The notes under the pieces are model-generated. The model made no database searches and was not told where the DNA came from. It saw only the letters and a list, made by a program, of their open reading frames with translations. From Alphaproteobacteria bacterium (GTDB lineage: Bacteria; Myxococcota_A; UBA796; UBA2385): 64,000 nucleotides of DNA. The stretch spans positions 39,650 to 103,649 of the forward strand of contig JACKEY010000019.1 of NCBI GenBank assembly GCA_020632755.1, in the 5' to 3' direction. A program made the translations under genes and the position numbers. This document shows, in pieces, positions 12,368 to 22,056 of the stretch (position 1 is its first letter; every line of letters starts with the position of its first letter).

Positions 12368-14857
12368 TCAGTGGCGGTCCTGCAGGTCCTGAAGCCGCTC
12401 CTCCACTGCCTCCAGGCGCTCCTGCAGGGCCTCGAGCTTCGCGGCCTCGGCGCCCTCGGGCGTCGGCGCGGGCTTGCCCTGGCGGGCCCGGATGGCCTCG
12501 ACGGCGTCCCGCGCAGCGTCGGACAGGCCGGCGACAGTCTCCCTCCGCCGGAAGGCCTCGAGCCGGTCCGCACTGTCCAGGTCTCCGACCCGTCCCAGCA
12601 GCCCGATGGCGTGCTGCCGGCCGCGCAGATCCAGGTCGTCGAGCATCGGCTCGACCGCCCGCGCGACCCTGGCCTCGAGCCGCTCCCGCTTGTCCCCTTC
12701 TTCGCGGGCGGCGATGCGGGCCGCAGCGTTGGTGCCGTCGTGGCGCAGCCGGGCCGGCAGTCGGGTGGCCAGCAGGGGGCCCAGATCCCGGGGCTCGCCA
12801 TGCTCGCCGAGCACCTCGGCCGCGCCTGCCCACAGCCACTGGCCCTCGCGGTCGGTCTTGCGCACGACCAGCTCGCGGGCCAGCCCGACCGCGCGGTCGG
12901 CGTCGACCCGCGCCAGGGCGGTCAGGGCCTCGCGCTGCACACCGGGGTCCGCGTCCCGCTGGACGGTCCGGATGAGCGCTGCGGCGGGGGCGCGGTCGAC
13001 GGCGTCACCCAGCGCCCGGGCCACGGCCTTGCGCACGACCCCGTCCGGGTCGTCGAGGGCGGCGAGCAGCGGGCCCTGCGCGCGCTGTGCCCCCAGCGCC
13101 GTCGCCGCGGCGGCCCGCTCGCTCTGGGCCGCCTGCCTGTCGGCCAGCAGCGCGGCCAGCGGCTCGCTCCGATCGGTCTCGCCGAGCGCCCGGATCGCCA
13201 CGAGCCGGGCCATCGGGGATGGCGAGCCCAGCTGCGCGATCCAGGCGTCCGGCTCCTGCTCGTCGTTCCGGTGGGCCAGCATCGCGCCGTCGGGGTCGAA
13301 GGCCACGAACCGGGGTGCCTCGGCGATCTCCCACTCCAGGGTGGTCGCCTCGTCCGTCAGCCAGCCCGTCCGGCGCAGGACCTGGCCGTCGGCGGTCCCC
13401 ACCTCGACCGTGATCGGCAGGGTGTACTGCGGCCGGTCTTCGCCGCCCTGCTGGCGCACCGTCACCGACAGGCGGCCGTCCGCGTAGCGGCGGGTCACGG
13501 TCAGCTCGGGCACGAAGCCGAGCTCCACCCACTGCTGGAAGAACCAGTCCAGCTCGCGGCCGCTGACCTCCTCCATCGCGGCCTGGAGGTCCCGGCTGTG
13601 GACCAGCTGGCGCTGGTGGCCCTGGGTGTAGCGGCGGATGCCGGCCCAGAACCGCTCCTCGCCCAGGTAGACCCGCAGCATGTGCAGCACGGCGGCGCCA
13701 CGGCCGTAGACGTTGTGGTTCGGCGGCGCGTCCGGTCCCTGGAAGAACCGGCCGGTGAGCGGGCGGGGGCTGTTCTGGGCCCCGTCCAGCCAGCCGCGGG
13801 CCTGCTCGGCGTACCACGCCTCCCCGCGGGCCTGGGTAAGCCAGTCGGCGGCCATGAAGCTGGCGAAGCCTTCGTTGAGCCACAGCTCGCGCCAGCCTTC
13901 ACAGGTCAGCAGATCGCCGTACCACTGGTGGGCGAGCTCGTGGGCGACGACGCTCTCGGGGCCGTCCCAGCTGCGCCCCGACCGGTCGTCGACCAGCAGC
14001 CGCTCGTGGTTGATGGTGGCCGAGGTGTTCTCCATGCCGGTGTACATGAACCGCTGCACGAAGACCTGGCGGTAGCTGCCCCAGGCGTAGGGCACGCCGG
14101 TGCGCTCGCCCATGTGGGCCATCATCGCGGGCACGGGGTCGAGCACCCGCGCGAGCGCCTGGTGGTCGGTGCCCGGGGGCAGCCAGACGGTGACGTCGGG
14201 AGCATCGTCGTGGGCGACGATCTCGTAGGGGCCGGCCGCGACCATGATCAGGTAGCTGACCATGTCGTGGCCGCTGTTGGTCAGCACCTGCCAGCCGTCG
14301 GGGCCCCGGACGGTGCCCTGGTAGACGAAGCGATCGTTGGGGTGGTCCCAGGTGGGCAGCCAGTAGCGGTTGTCCTCGCCTTCGCCCTGGGACCAGATCT
14401 CGGCGTAGCTGTCGGGGCTGCCGGGGCCGGCCTCGCGGAAGTGCAGCCCGGTGCGCGGCGTGGCGGCGTAGGTGACCGCGACGGTGCCGGGCGCGTCGGC
14501 GCCGAAGGTCGGGGCGACGTCGATGATGAGCTGCTCGCCCTGGGTACGCCAGGCCACCTCGGCGCCGTCGGCGCTGACCTGCCGGATGTCCAGGGCCGCC
14601 TGATCCAGGACGACCGGGCCCTCCCACAGCCGCGACAGGGTCAGCACGACGGTGCCGGAGACGCTGCGTGTGTCGGGGTGAAGGTCCAGGTCGAGCTGCA
14701 GCTGCTGCAGATCGAAGCTCCGATCGGGCGCGGCGGCCCCCAGGGCATCGGGCTGCAGCAACGGGCGGTCCCCGGCGGCGGGCCCGCCCATCCAGCCGCC
14801 GGCGTGCGCGAGGGGAGAGAGACCCGACAGGGCGAGCAGCGTGGCGAGGACGTTCAT
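12368..14857 (-). CDS. Secreted M1 family zinc aminopeptidase with HEAT-like tail
   Basis: The 829-residue protein has a cleavable signal peptide (about residues 1-20, ending AHA). An N-terminal beta-domain precedes the catalytic gluzincin domain. Substrate motif GMEN lies in YTGMENTSATI. The zinc site is H306-E-x2-H310 with E329 (NEGFA), spaced as in the family. A downstream Tyr-containing YGRGAAVLHML fits the catalytic tyrosine. After residue about 530 there are alpha-helical HEAT-like repeats (VRKAVARALGDAVDRAP and similar) and a C-terminal coiled coil. Members remove N-terminal amino acids from peptides; the signal peptide places this one outside the inner membrane. Most similar in layout to secreted M1 peptidases with HEAT repeats. 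Confidence 0.92.
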   Translation of the reverse strand: MNVLATLLALSGLSPLAHAGGWMGGPAAGDRPLLQPDALGAAAPDRSFDLQQLQLDLDLHPDTRSVSGTVVLTLSRLWEGPVVLDQAALDIRQVSADGAEVAWRTQGEQLIIDVAPTFGADAPGTVAVTYAATPRTGLHFREAGPGSPDSYAEIWSQGEGEDNRYWLPTWDHPNDRFVYQGTVRGPDGWQVLTNSGHDMVSYLIMVAAGPYEIVAHDDAPDVTVWLPPGTDHQALARVLDPVPAMMAHMGERTGVPYAWGSYRQVFVQRFMYTGMENTSATINHERLLVDDRSGRSWDGPESVVAHELAHQWYGDLLTCEGWRELWLNEGFASFMAADWLTQARGEAWYAEQARGWLDGAQNSPRPLTGRFFQGPDAPPNHNVYGRGAAVLHMLRVYLGEERFWAGIRRYTQGHQRQLVHSRDLQAAMEEVSGRELDWFFQQWVELGFVPELTVTRRYADGRLSVTVRQQGGEDRPQYTLPITVEVGTADGQVLRRTGWLTDEATTLEWEIAEAPRFVAFDPDGAMLAHRNDEQEPDAWIAQLGSPSPMARLVAIRALGETDRSEPLAALLADRQAAQSERAAAATALGAQRAQGPLLAALDDPDGVVRKAVARALGDAVDRAPAAALIRTVQRDADPGVQREALTALARVDADRAVGLARELVVRKTDREGQWLWAGAAEVLGEHGEPRDLGPLLATRLPARLRHDGTNAAARIAAREEGDKRERLEARVARAVEPMLDDLDLRGRQHAIGLLGRVGDLDSADRLEAFRRRETVAGLSDAARDAVEAIRARQGKPAPTPEGAEAAKLEALQERLEAVEERLQDLQDRH

Positions 14858-14893
14858 GGGCGCTCCGACCGGCGGCGAAGGATAGCCCGAGGC

Positions 14894-14899
14894 GATAGG
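14894..14899 (+). promoter_or_regulatory. Putative -10 box (GATAGG), leaderless start
   Basis: GATAGG lies 8 nt before the ATG at 14908, so transcription would begin at or next to the start codon. No Shine-Dalgarno sequence fits in between. The same ATAG-centred box occurs 24-34 nt before several other plus-strand genes here. Confidence 0.35.
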
Positions 14900-14907
14900 C
14901 CGACTCG

Positions 14908-16305
14908 ATGCTCCTGTCCCCCGCCGCCGCCCTTTTCCTGTGGACCACCGTCCTCCCGTCGCAGGCGAACGCCGCCCCGGACGGGCGGGACGACACGCTG
15001 CTGGGCGGCGAGCCCCCCGGCTGGGGCGTGGTCGAGGCGCAGGGCTACGGCGAGCTGCGGTTCTCGTGGACGGACGCCTACGGCACGCCCTGGCAGCTCA
15101 CCGAGCGGGTGCGCCCGACCGGGACCCTGCACCTGCACGAGCGCTGGAACCTCGAGCTCACCCTGGACGCCGCCACCCAGCAGGGCCGGTATCCGCCGGA
15201 CGAGAGCCGGAAGCTGCTCGACGAGATCATCACGAAGGACGACACCTTCGACAACCTGGACGACGCGCTGGAGTTCGCTGGCTGCTCGCTGGACACGAAG
15301 CGCCGCTACGACGAGGTCGGCGACGTGCTGGCCGTCGACCGGCTGTTCGTCGAGGCGCAGTACCCCGCGATCGATCTGCGGCTGGGCCGCCAGTCGGTCA
15401 GCTGGGGCAGCGCCAAGGTGCTCAACCCCACCGACGTGTTCGCGGAGTACATCCTGGCCGAGCCCTGGCGGGAGCGGGCCGGCGTCGACGCGCTGCGGGC
15501 CACGGTGCCGCTCACCGAGCGGGGGCTCGTCACGGTGGTCGGCGGCTTCGACGACCTGCCCGCCGAGCTGCGGGACCTGGGCGACGACAGCCTGCCCGAC
15601 GACTGGCAGGCCCTGGCGTGGAAGGCGGGCGGCCGCGGCACCTATGCCCTGGGGCCCGTCGACCTGTCGCTGGTCGGCTTCCACCAGCAGAGCGGCAGCC
15701 AGGGACGGACACTCGGCGGCGTGGACATCGCCGGCGACACCGAGATCGGCTGGTGGGTCGAGGCCGCCTGGGACGGCGACGTGCGCGCCAGCGTGGGCGC
15801 CGACTACAGCTTCGACGTGCTGCAGGGGCTGTACATCGCGCTGCAAGGCCACCACGACGGCGGCGGCGACGGCCCCGACACCATGGACTACCGGAGCGCC
15901 GCGGACAGCGCCTTCGACAGCTACGACTACACCATCGACTGCCTGGGCGAGGTGCCCGACCAGCTGCCGCTTCCCGACCCCAGCGAGCGCGGCGACCCGG
16001 TCGGGGCCTACCGCGCGACGAAGGGGCGCTGGTACGGCCTGGCCATCGTGCGGCAGACCATCACCCAGGACTGGCGCATCGACGGCGTGGCGCTGGTCAA
16101 CCTCGAAGACGGCACCGGGCTCGTCTTCCCCAGCACCACGGTCTACGTCGGCGGTTTCCTGTCGCTCAACGCCGGCGTGCAGCTGCTGGTCGGCAGGGAC
16201 GGCGAGTTCCAGCCCCCCGAGGAAGCCCTGACCGAGGGCATCTTCGACCTGAACCCCCTCGTGCCGCGGGCGACGGCGCTGACCTGGGTCCGCGCCAGCT
16301 TCTGA
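14908..16305 (+). CDS. Predicted outer-membrane beta-barrel protein
   Basis: The protein has 465 residues with a signal peptide ending near ANA (residue 22). The mature part alternates polar and aromatic/hydrophobic residues in amphipathic strands (for example YGELRFSWTDAY, LRLGRQSVSWGSA). It ends WVRASF with a C-terminal Phe, as outer-membrane barrels usually do. GRQSVSWGSAKVLNPTDVF resembles DUF1302/porin-like proteins. The gene stands directly before a MacB/Lol-like ABC transporter and a LolA-like carrier, which suggests a joint role in envelope export of a lipid or lipoprotein. The specific substrate is unknown. Confidence 0.72.
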   Translation: MLLSPAAALFLWTTVLPSQANAAPDGRDDTLLGGEPPGWGVVEAQGYGELRFSWTDAYGTPWQLTERVRPTGTLHLHERWNLELTLDAATQQGRYPPDESRKLLDEIITKDDTFDNLDDALEFAGCSLDTKRRYDEVGDVLAVDRLFVEAQYPAIDLRLGRQSVSWGSAKVLNPTDVFAEYILAEPWRERAGVDALRATVPLTERGLVTVVGGFDDLPAELRDLGDDSLPDDWQALAWKAGGRGTYALGPVDLSLVGFHQQSGSQGRTLGGVDIAGDTEIGWWVEAAWDGDVRASVGADYSFDVLQGLYIALQGHHDGGGDGPDTMDYRSAADSAFDSYDYTIDCLGEVPDQLPLPDPSERGDPVGAYRATKGRWYGLAIVRQTITQDWRIDGVALVNLEDGTGLVFPSTTVYVGGFLSLNAGVQLLVGRDGEFQPPEEALTEGIFDLNPLVPRATALTWVRASF

Positions 16306-16399
16306 GCAGCGACGGGCGCACGGCACGCCGACCCGGACCCCTGCGGTGGGGACCCGGGGCCCGCCGGATTAGACCGGCTCGTTCCCGCCAGGAGAGGCC

Positions 16400-17112
<713 letters not shown>

Positions 17113-17116
<4 letters not shown>

Positions 17117-18363
17117 GCGCCCCCGCCTCCGCCCCGCCGCCCCTGGACTGGTCGCTGATCTCCAGCCTGGCGGCCCGCAACCTGCTCCGGAACGTGCGGC
17201 GCACGGTGATCACCGCCGGCGCCGTCGTCGCCGGCGTCGCCGTGCTCATCGCGGGCTGGGGGCTGGTCGACGGCCTGGACGAGAACGTGCTGCGGGCCCA
17301 GGAAGGCGCCTTGTCGGGCCACCTCGTCGTACAGCCGTCGGACTGGCCGGAGGACGGCCTGTCCACCCCGGTCGAAGACGCAGAGCCGCTGCCCGACGCC
17401 CTGGTGGCGCAGCTGCGCGCCGACCCGCGGGTGCAGGGGCTCACCACCCGCACCTGGTTCGACGGCCGCGCGGTGAGCGGCATCGACGGCATGCGGGTGC
17501 GGGGCTTCGCCTACGATCCCGACACCCAGGCCCAGGTCTTCGACGTCGACCGCTGGCAGCTCGACGGCGACTGGCCCACCGCACCCGGTCAGGTGGTGGT
17601 CGGCCAGTGGCTGGCCCACCTGCTCGAGCTGAGCCCCGGCAGCGAGCTCGTGGTCGAAGCCCGCACGGTCACGGGCGCCTTCAACGCCCTGCCCATGACG
17701 GTCAGCGGGGTCATCCACACCGGCACGCCCACCGCGGACCGCGTGCTGTGGGTCCCCGCCCCCCTCGCCCAGGACCTGCTGCGCTACGACGGCGCGGTCA
17801 GCCACCTGGCCGTCCGCCTGCAGCGCCGCGGCCAGGCCGACGCCGTCGCCGACAGCGTGACCACCCCGGGCTGGACCGCCCACACGGCCACCTGGCTGTC
17901 GCGCGACATCCTGGCCATCAACGCCTTCCGCCGCCGCGCGATCAGCGTGGTGGTCGGCATCCTGATGCTCATCGCGGGCACGGGCATCGCCAACACCGTG
18001 ATCATGGCGGCCTACGAGCGCGTCCGCGAGGTCGGCACCCTGCGGGCCATGGGCATGAGCCCGGCCGGCATCCGGGCCCTGTTCCTGGTCGAAGGCGCCG
18101 TCATGGGCGCCAGCGCCGGGCTGGTCGGCACGGCCATCGGCTGCGCCGTCGTGCTGTGGTTCTCGACCCACGGCATCGACCTGTCCACCGTCGCCGATGA
18201 AGTCGGCGAGCTCGCCATGGCCAGCACCCTCTACATGCGCTTCTCGTGGCCCCCGGTCGTCGTCGCGCTGGTCTTCGGGCTGCTGGTGTCGGTCGTCGCC
18301 AGCATCTACCCGGCCAACCACGCGGCCCGGCTGGACCCGGCCGAAGCGGTGCGGGCGGACTGA
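17113..18363 (+). CDS. ABC transporter permease, FtsX/LolE-like (first)
   Basis: The protein has 416 residues: one N-terminal membrane segment after ARNLLRNVRRT, a periplasmic domain of about 200 residues, and three C-terminal segments from about 270. These last contain the FtsX-type motif EVGTLRAMGMSP. It ends AARLDPAEAVRAD, the usual LolC/MacB-like tail. GTG start shared in a 4-nt overlap with the ATPase; the stop overlaps the next permease ATG (TGATG). It forms the membrane dimer with the following gene product. Substrate is unknown; lipoprotein or lipid extraction is the likely class of job given the LolA-like partner. Confidence 0.92.
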
Positions 18364-19658
18364 TGCCGGATCTGTCGCTCATCCTGCCCCTCGCTGCGCG
18401 CAACGCCCTGCGCAACAGCCGCCGCACGGCGCTGACCGCCCTGACCGTGCTGCTCGGCACCGGCCTGCTGGTGGTCGGCCTGTCCTGGATCAACGGCATC
18501 TTCGGCCAGTTCCAGCGCGAGGCCGCCCGCAGCACCGGGCACGTCCGCGTCGTCAGCAAGGCCTGGGCCGAGCGCGAAGCCCTGCAGCCCCTGTACGAGA
18601 ACATCCCCGACACCGCCCCGGTGGCCGCCGCCATCGAGCGCATCCCGGGCGTCACCGGCGTCTACCCGCGGCTGCTGCTGGGCGCGGCGATGGCCCCCGA
18701 AGACGGCGAGATCGGCGACGACTTCGCGCTGATGGTGGGAGCGCCCCTGGCCTGGCACCAGCAGGTGATGGGCCTGGACGAGCGGGTCGCCAGCGGCCGC
18801 TTCTTCAGCGAGGACGACGGCGCCCGCAAGGGCGAGGCGCTGATCGGCAAGGCCCTGGCGGCCCAGCTCGGCGTCGACGCCGGCCAGGACGTCATCGTGC
18901 TCGGCCGCACCCAGGACGGCAGCATGTCCGACCTGCGCCTGACCGCGGTCGGCGTGGTCGACACCGGCAACGGCCTGTACGACAAGCAGCTGTTCATCGA
19001 CCTCGAGCAGGCCCGCTGGGCGGCCGACATCCCCGACGGAGCCCTCGAGCTCCTCGCCTACGGCGACGACTACGGCGGCGCCGACGCGCTGGACCTGCAG
19101 ATCGAGGCGCTCCTGGCCGACGGCCAGCTGGCCCGCGAAGCCGGCCTGCCGGAAGGCGGCGAGCTCATCGCCCAGGCCTGGAACCACCGCGAGCCGTGGG
19201 TCAGCGCCCTGTCCCTGTTCGACGCCATCGTCGGCATCGTCGTGTCCTGCATCGTGTTCATCACCGCGCTGGGCGTGCTGAACACCATGCTGATGTCCGT
19301 GCTCGAGCGCACCGCCGAGATCGGCGTGCTGCGCGCCATGGGCATGCAGCGCGGCGAGGTCGTGCTGGCCTTCGTCTTCGAGGCGCTGGTCATCAGCGTG
19401 GTCGGCGGTCTGCTGGGCGTGACCCTGGGCAGCCTGGCGGCCCTGGCCATGGGCCAGACGGGCATCGACCTGGGCACGGCGGCCAGCAACCTGCCCGACA
19501 CGATGCCGGTGAACCGCATCCTGCACCCCGCCTGGAACCTCGGCATCGCCCTGCGTGCCTTCGGACTGGGACTGGTCATGGCCATCGTGGGGTCTACGAC
19601 CCCGGCCGTGCGCGCGACCCGCGTGCAGCCGGTCCAGGCCATGCGCAGCCGGCGCTGA
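18363..19658 (+). CDS. ABC transporter permease, FtsX/LolE-like (second)
   Basis: This 431-residue protein is a paralogue of the preceding permease with the same plan: LAARNALRNSRRTALTALTV, an N-terminal membrane segment, a periplasmic domain, then three segments with EIGVLRAMGMQRGEV. It ends AVRATRVQPVQAMRSRR. The start at 18363 is chosen because it overlaps the previous stop by one base and keeps the ARN-LRNSRR N-terminus; the frame also stays open upstream inside the previous gene. A heterodimeric transporter with one ATPase gene is expected. Confidence 0.92.
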   Translation: MPDLSLILPLAARNALRNSRRTALTALTVLLGTGLLVVGLSWINGIFGQFQREAARSTGHVRVVSKAWAEREALQPLYENIPDTAPVAAAIERIPGVTGVYPRLLLGAAMAPEDGEIGDDFALMVGAPLAWHQQVMGLDERVASGRFFSEDDGARKGEALIGKALAAQLGVDAGQDVIVLGRTQDGSMSDLRLTAVGVVDTGNGLYDKQLFIDLEQARWAADIPDGALELLAYGDDYGGADALDLQIEALLADGQLAREAGLPEGGELIAQAWNHREPWVSALSLFDAIVGIVVSCIVFITALGVLNTMLMSVLERTAEIGVLRAMGMQRGEVVLAFVFEALVISVVGGLLGVTLGSLAALAMGQTGIDLGTAASNLPDTMPVNRILHPAWNLGIALRAFGLGLVMAIVGSTTPAVRATRVQPVQAMRSRR

Positions 19659-19734
19659 GCCCACGCCGCCCGGCCTCCGCCCGGCACCTCCTCGTCCCGA
19701 CTCCTCCTCCTCCCCCGCCGCTCGGAACGCTCCC

Positions 19735-20478
19735 ATGAAGCTCCCCCGCGTCCTCTCCGGCCTGCTCCTCCTCCTGCCCCTCTCCGCCTCGGCCGCGCCG
19801 ACCGCCGAGCAGATCATCCAGGCCATGGACAAGAACATGACCTTCGAGACGCGGGAAGCGACCCTGCGCATGACGGTCACGAAGCGCGGCCGCGAGAAGG
19901 TCTTCGAGATGCACAGCTACGGCCGCGGCGCCGACGAGTCGGCCATCGAGTTCAACGCGCCGGCCCGCGACAAGGGCACCCGCATGCTCAAGAAGGGCGG
20001 CGAGCTGTGGACCTTCCTGCCCAACATCGAGAAGACCCAGAAGATCTCGGGCCACATGCTGCGCCAGGGCCTGATGGGCAGCGACTTCAGCTACGAGGAC
20101 ATGCTCGAGAGCAGCGCCCTGCTGGAGCGCTACGACGCCACCCTGGTCGGCGAGGAGCCCTGCGGCGACGGCGCCACCTGCTACAAGCTCGAGCTGAAGG
20201 CGAAGTCCGACGACGTCAACTACCCCAAGCGCATCAGCTGGGTCGACAAGGAACGCTCGGTGCCGGTGCGCGAGGAGCTCTACGCCCTGTCCGGCATGCT
20301 GCTCAAGGTGTTCACCTTCGAAGCACCCCAGCAGTACGGCGAGCGCTGGTTCCCGACGACCTTCACGGCCGACGACCAGCTGCAGCAGGACAGCAAGACC
20401 GAGCTGCACTTCGAGGAGCTGGCCTTCAAGGTCCCGGTCGAGGACGAGGTGTTCAGCCTGCGCTGGCTGGAGCGCTAG
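19735..20478 (+). CDS. LolA-like outer-membrane lipoprotein-sorting protein
   Basis: The 247-residue protein has a signal peptide ending near SASA (residue 20). It matches the LolA-like family of outer membrane lipoprotein-sorting proteins (PF17131 type): RDKGTRMLKKGGELWTFLP, SGHMLRQGLMGSDFSYEDM and NYPKRISWVDKE are its hallmark blocks. The family folds as an open beta-barrel with a hydrophobic cavity and carries lipidated cargo through the periplasm. It lies 76 bp after the permease pair, which fits a dedicated carrier for that ABC system. ATG at 19735 chosen because it gives the signal peptide. Confidence 0.9.
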   Translation: MKLPRVLSGLLLLLPLSASAAPTAEQIIQAMDKNMTFETREATLRMTVTKRGREKVFEMHSYGRGADESAIEFNAPARDKGTRMLKKGGELWTFLPNIEKTQKISGHMLRQGLMGSDFSYEDMLESSALLERYDATLVGEEPCGDGATCYKLELKAKSDDVNYPKRISWVDKERSVPVREELYALSGMLLKVFTFEAPQQYGERWFPTTFTADDQLQQDSKTELHFEELAFKVPVEDEVFSLRWLER

Positions 20479-20500
20479 GGTCGAGGCCCCGGGACGAGGC

Positions 20501-20526
20501 GATAGGCTGCGCTCCCGACCGGGAGC
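20501..20526 (+). promoter_or_regulatory. Putative -10 box and Shine-Dalgarno-pairing hairpin before the SRAP gene
   Basis: GATAGG (20501-20506) is a -10-like box 24 nt before the ATG at 20531. GCTCCC (20511-20516) and GGGAGC (20521-20526) form a 6-bp stem with a 4-nt loop. The right arm contains the only Shine-Dalgarno-like sequence, GGGAG, so the hairpin could hide it. It may equally be an operator palindrome. Confidence 0.35.
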
Positions 20527-20530
20527 CGCC

Positions 20531-21274
20531 ATGTGTGGACGCTTCAGCCTGAACACCTCGGCCGACGAGCTGCTGTCCTTCTTCAAGCTCAGGCTGCCGC
20601 CGCAGCTGGAGGAGGGCGTCGACCTGCAGGAGGAGGGGCTGTTGCCGCCCCTGCCGCCCCGCTACAACGTGTCGCCCAGCCAGGACGTGCCGGTGATCCG
20701 CGCCGCGCACGACGACGAGTGGCCCCGGCCGGCCGTCGAGACCATGCACTGGGGCTTCATCCCGTCGTGGGCCAAGGGCAGCTTCGCCGAGGCCCGCAAG
20801 CAGTCCTACCGGATGATCAACGCCCGGGCCGAGTCGGCCGCCAGCAAGCCCAGCTGGAAGCGGCCCCTGCAGCGGCGCCGCTGCCTGGTGCCGACGACCG
20901 GCTTCTACGAGTGGGACCGCAGCCTGCCGACCCCGCGCCCCGCGCTGCTGTTCCACCCGCGGCGGGGGCACCTGCTGGCGATGGCCGGGCTGTGGGACCG
21001 CTGGGAGGGGCCCGACGGGGTGGTGGGGTCCTTCTCGATCCTGACCTGTGAGGCCGTCGGCGCCGTGGCGGCGATCCACGACCGCATGCCGGTGTTCGTC
21101 GATCCCGACGCCTTCGCCCTGTGGCTCGACCCCGACCAGCAGGACCTGGCCGTGGTGGGCGAGCTGCTGCGCCCGCCGGCGGACGATCTGCTCGTCGCGA
21201 CCGACGTCGGCACGGCGATCAACGACTCACGCAAGGAGGGCCCGGACCTGCTGGGCCCCGCGCCGCCGGTCTAG
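20531..21274 (+). CDS. SRAP domain protein (YedK/HMCES family)
   Basis: The 247-residue protein starts MCGRFSL, exposing Cys2 after Met removal. This cysteine forms a thiazolidine crosslink with abasic sites in single-stranded DNA. Other active-site blocks are present: MINARAES (Asn), TTGFYEWDR (Glu) and AIHDRMPVFVD (His). PRYNVSPSQDVPVI and HWGFIPSWAK are standard SRAP segments. It shields abasic sites from error-prone processing in the cytoplasm. Its TAG stop shares bases with the convergent anti-sigma gene (palindrome CTAG, 21271-21274). Confidence 0.93.
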   Translation: MCGRFSLNTSADELLSFFKLRLPPQLEEGVDLQEEGLLPPLPPRYNVSPSQDVPVIRAAHDDEWPRPAVETMHWGFIPSWAKGSFAEARKQSYRMINARAESAASKPSWKRPLQRRRCLVPTTGFYEWDRSLPTPRPALLFHPRRGHLLAMAGLWDRWEGPDGVVGSFSILTCEAVGAVAAIHDRMPVFVDPDAFALWLDPDQQDLAVVGELLRPPADDLLVATDVGTAINDSRKEGPDLLGPAPPV

Positions 21275-22056
21275 CCGGCGCCGCCGATCCGGCGCTCGAC
21301 GGCGGCCATCAGCTGGTCGAGCGGCATGTCGGCGCTGAACAGGCAGACCATGCCGGCGATCTCCCAGACGACGACCGCCGTGTCGCCGCGCTGGAAGCCG
21401 CGCAGCACGTGGCCAGCGACGATGGACAGGGCCTGGGGCGGCTCGGCCGGCGCCGGTCGGGCCACCATCTGGCAGGCATAGCGCCGGCCCTGGTCGTCTT
21501 CGTAGACGACGACCGCGCCCGGCACGTCGCCGGGCACCACCGCGCCGCCGACGATGCGCATGCCCAGGTGATCCAGGTTCGGGGCCACCGCCATGGTGGG
21601 CGGCACGCCGGCGGCCAGGAAGGCGTCGCGCAGCTCGCCGCTGTCGGTCTGGTCGAACCACTGCGGGACCGCGCCGTCGACCAGCGGGCCGTGGTGGGCG
21701 GCCATCGCGGAGATGCCGTCGGGGCGCTGGTTCATGCGGGCCATGCCGACCACGGCCAGCAGGGCGGCAGCGGCGATGCCCAGGGCGAAGGGCACGCGCA
21801 GCGGCGGGACCGGCTCGGCCGGGACCGGTGGAGCAGCCGGGGGGACGGCCAGCGGAGCCAGCTCGGGGACCTCGCCGGCGAGCTCCTCCATCACGACCCG
21901 GCAGGCGTCGCGGGCGTCGCGCAGGTCGTCGACCTCGCGCAGCAGCTCGGGGTGCTCGGCCAGCGCGGCCTCGACCGCGGCGTGGATGTGGGGCGGCAGA
22001 TCCCCGCAGATGTAGCAGGGCAGCAGCGCGCGGGTGGTCGGCAGGTCCAGGCTCAT
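21271..22056 (-). CDS. Membrane anti-sigma factor with unusual Cys/His cluster
   Basis: The 261-residue protein starts at ATG 22056, overlapping the sigma-factor stop by 4 nt (ATGA). Residues 1-50 resemble a ZAS anti-sigma helix bundle (LPPHIHAAVEAALAEHPEL). The usual HLxxCxxC ligands are missing; instead there is C14-x2-C17 with H23 and H25. One membrane segment spans about 88-106. The remaining 150 residues or so would be periplasmic (VVVYEDDQGRRYAC, VVVWEIAGMVCLFSADM). It should bind and hold the adjacent ECF sigma factor until a signal arrives. The anti-sigma call rests on context and topology as much as on sequence. Confidence 0.72.
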   Translation of the reverse strand: MSLDLPTTRALLPCYICGDLPPHIHAAVEAALAEHPELLREVDDLRDARDACRVVMEELAGEVPELAPLAVPPAAPPVPAEPVPPLRVPFALGIAAAALLAVVGMARMNQRPDGISAMAAHHGPLVDGAVPQWFDQTDSGELRDAFLAAGVPPTMAVAPNLDHLGMRIVGGAVVPGDVPGAVVVYEDDQGRRYACQMVARPAPAEPPQALSIVAGHVLRGFQRGDTAVVVWEIAGMVCLFSADMPLDQLMAAVERRIGGAG

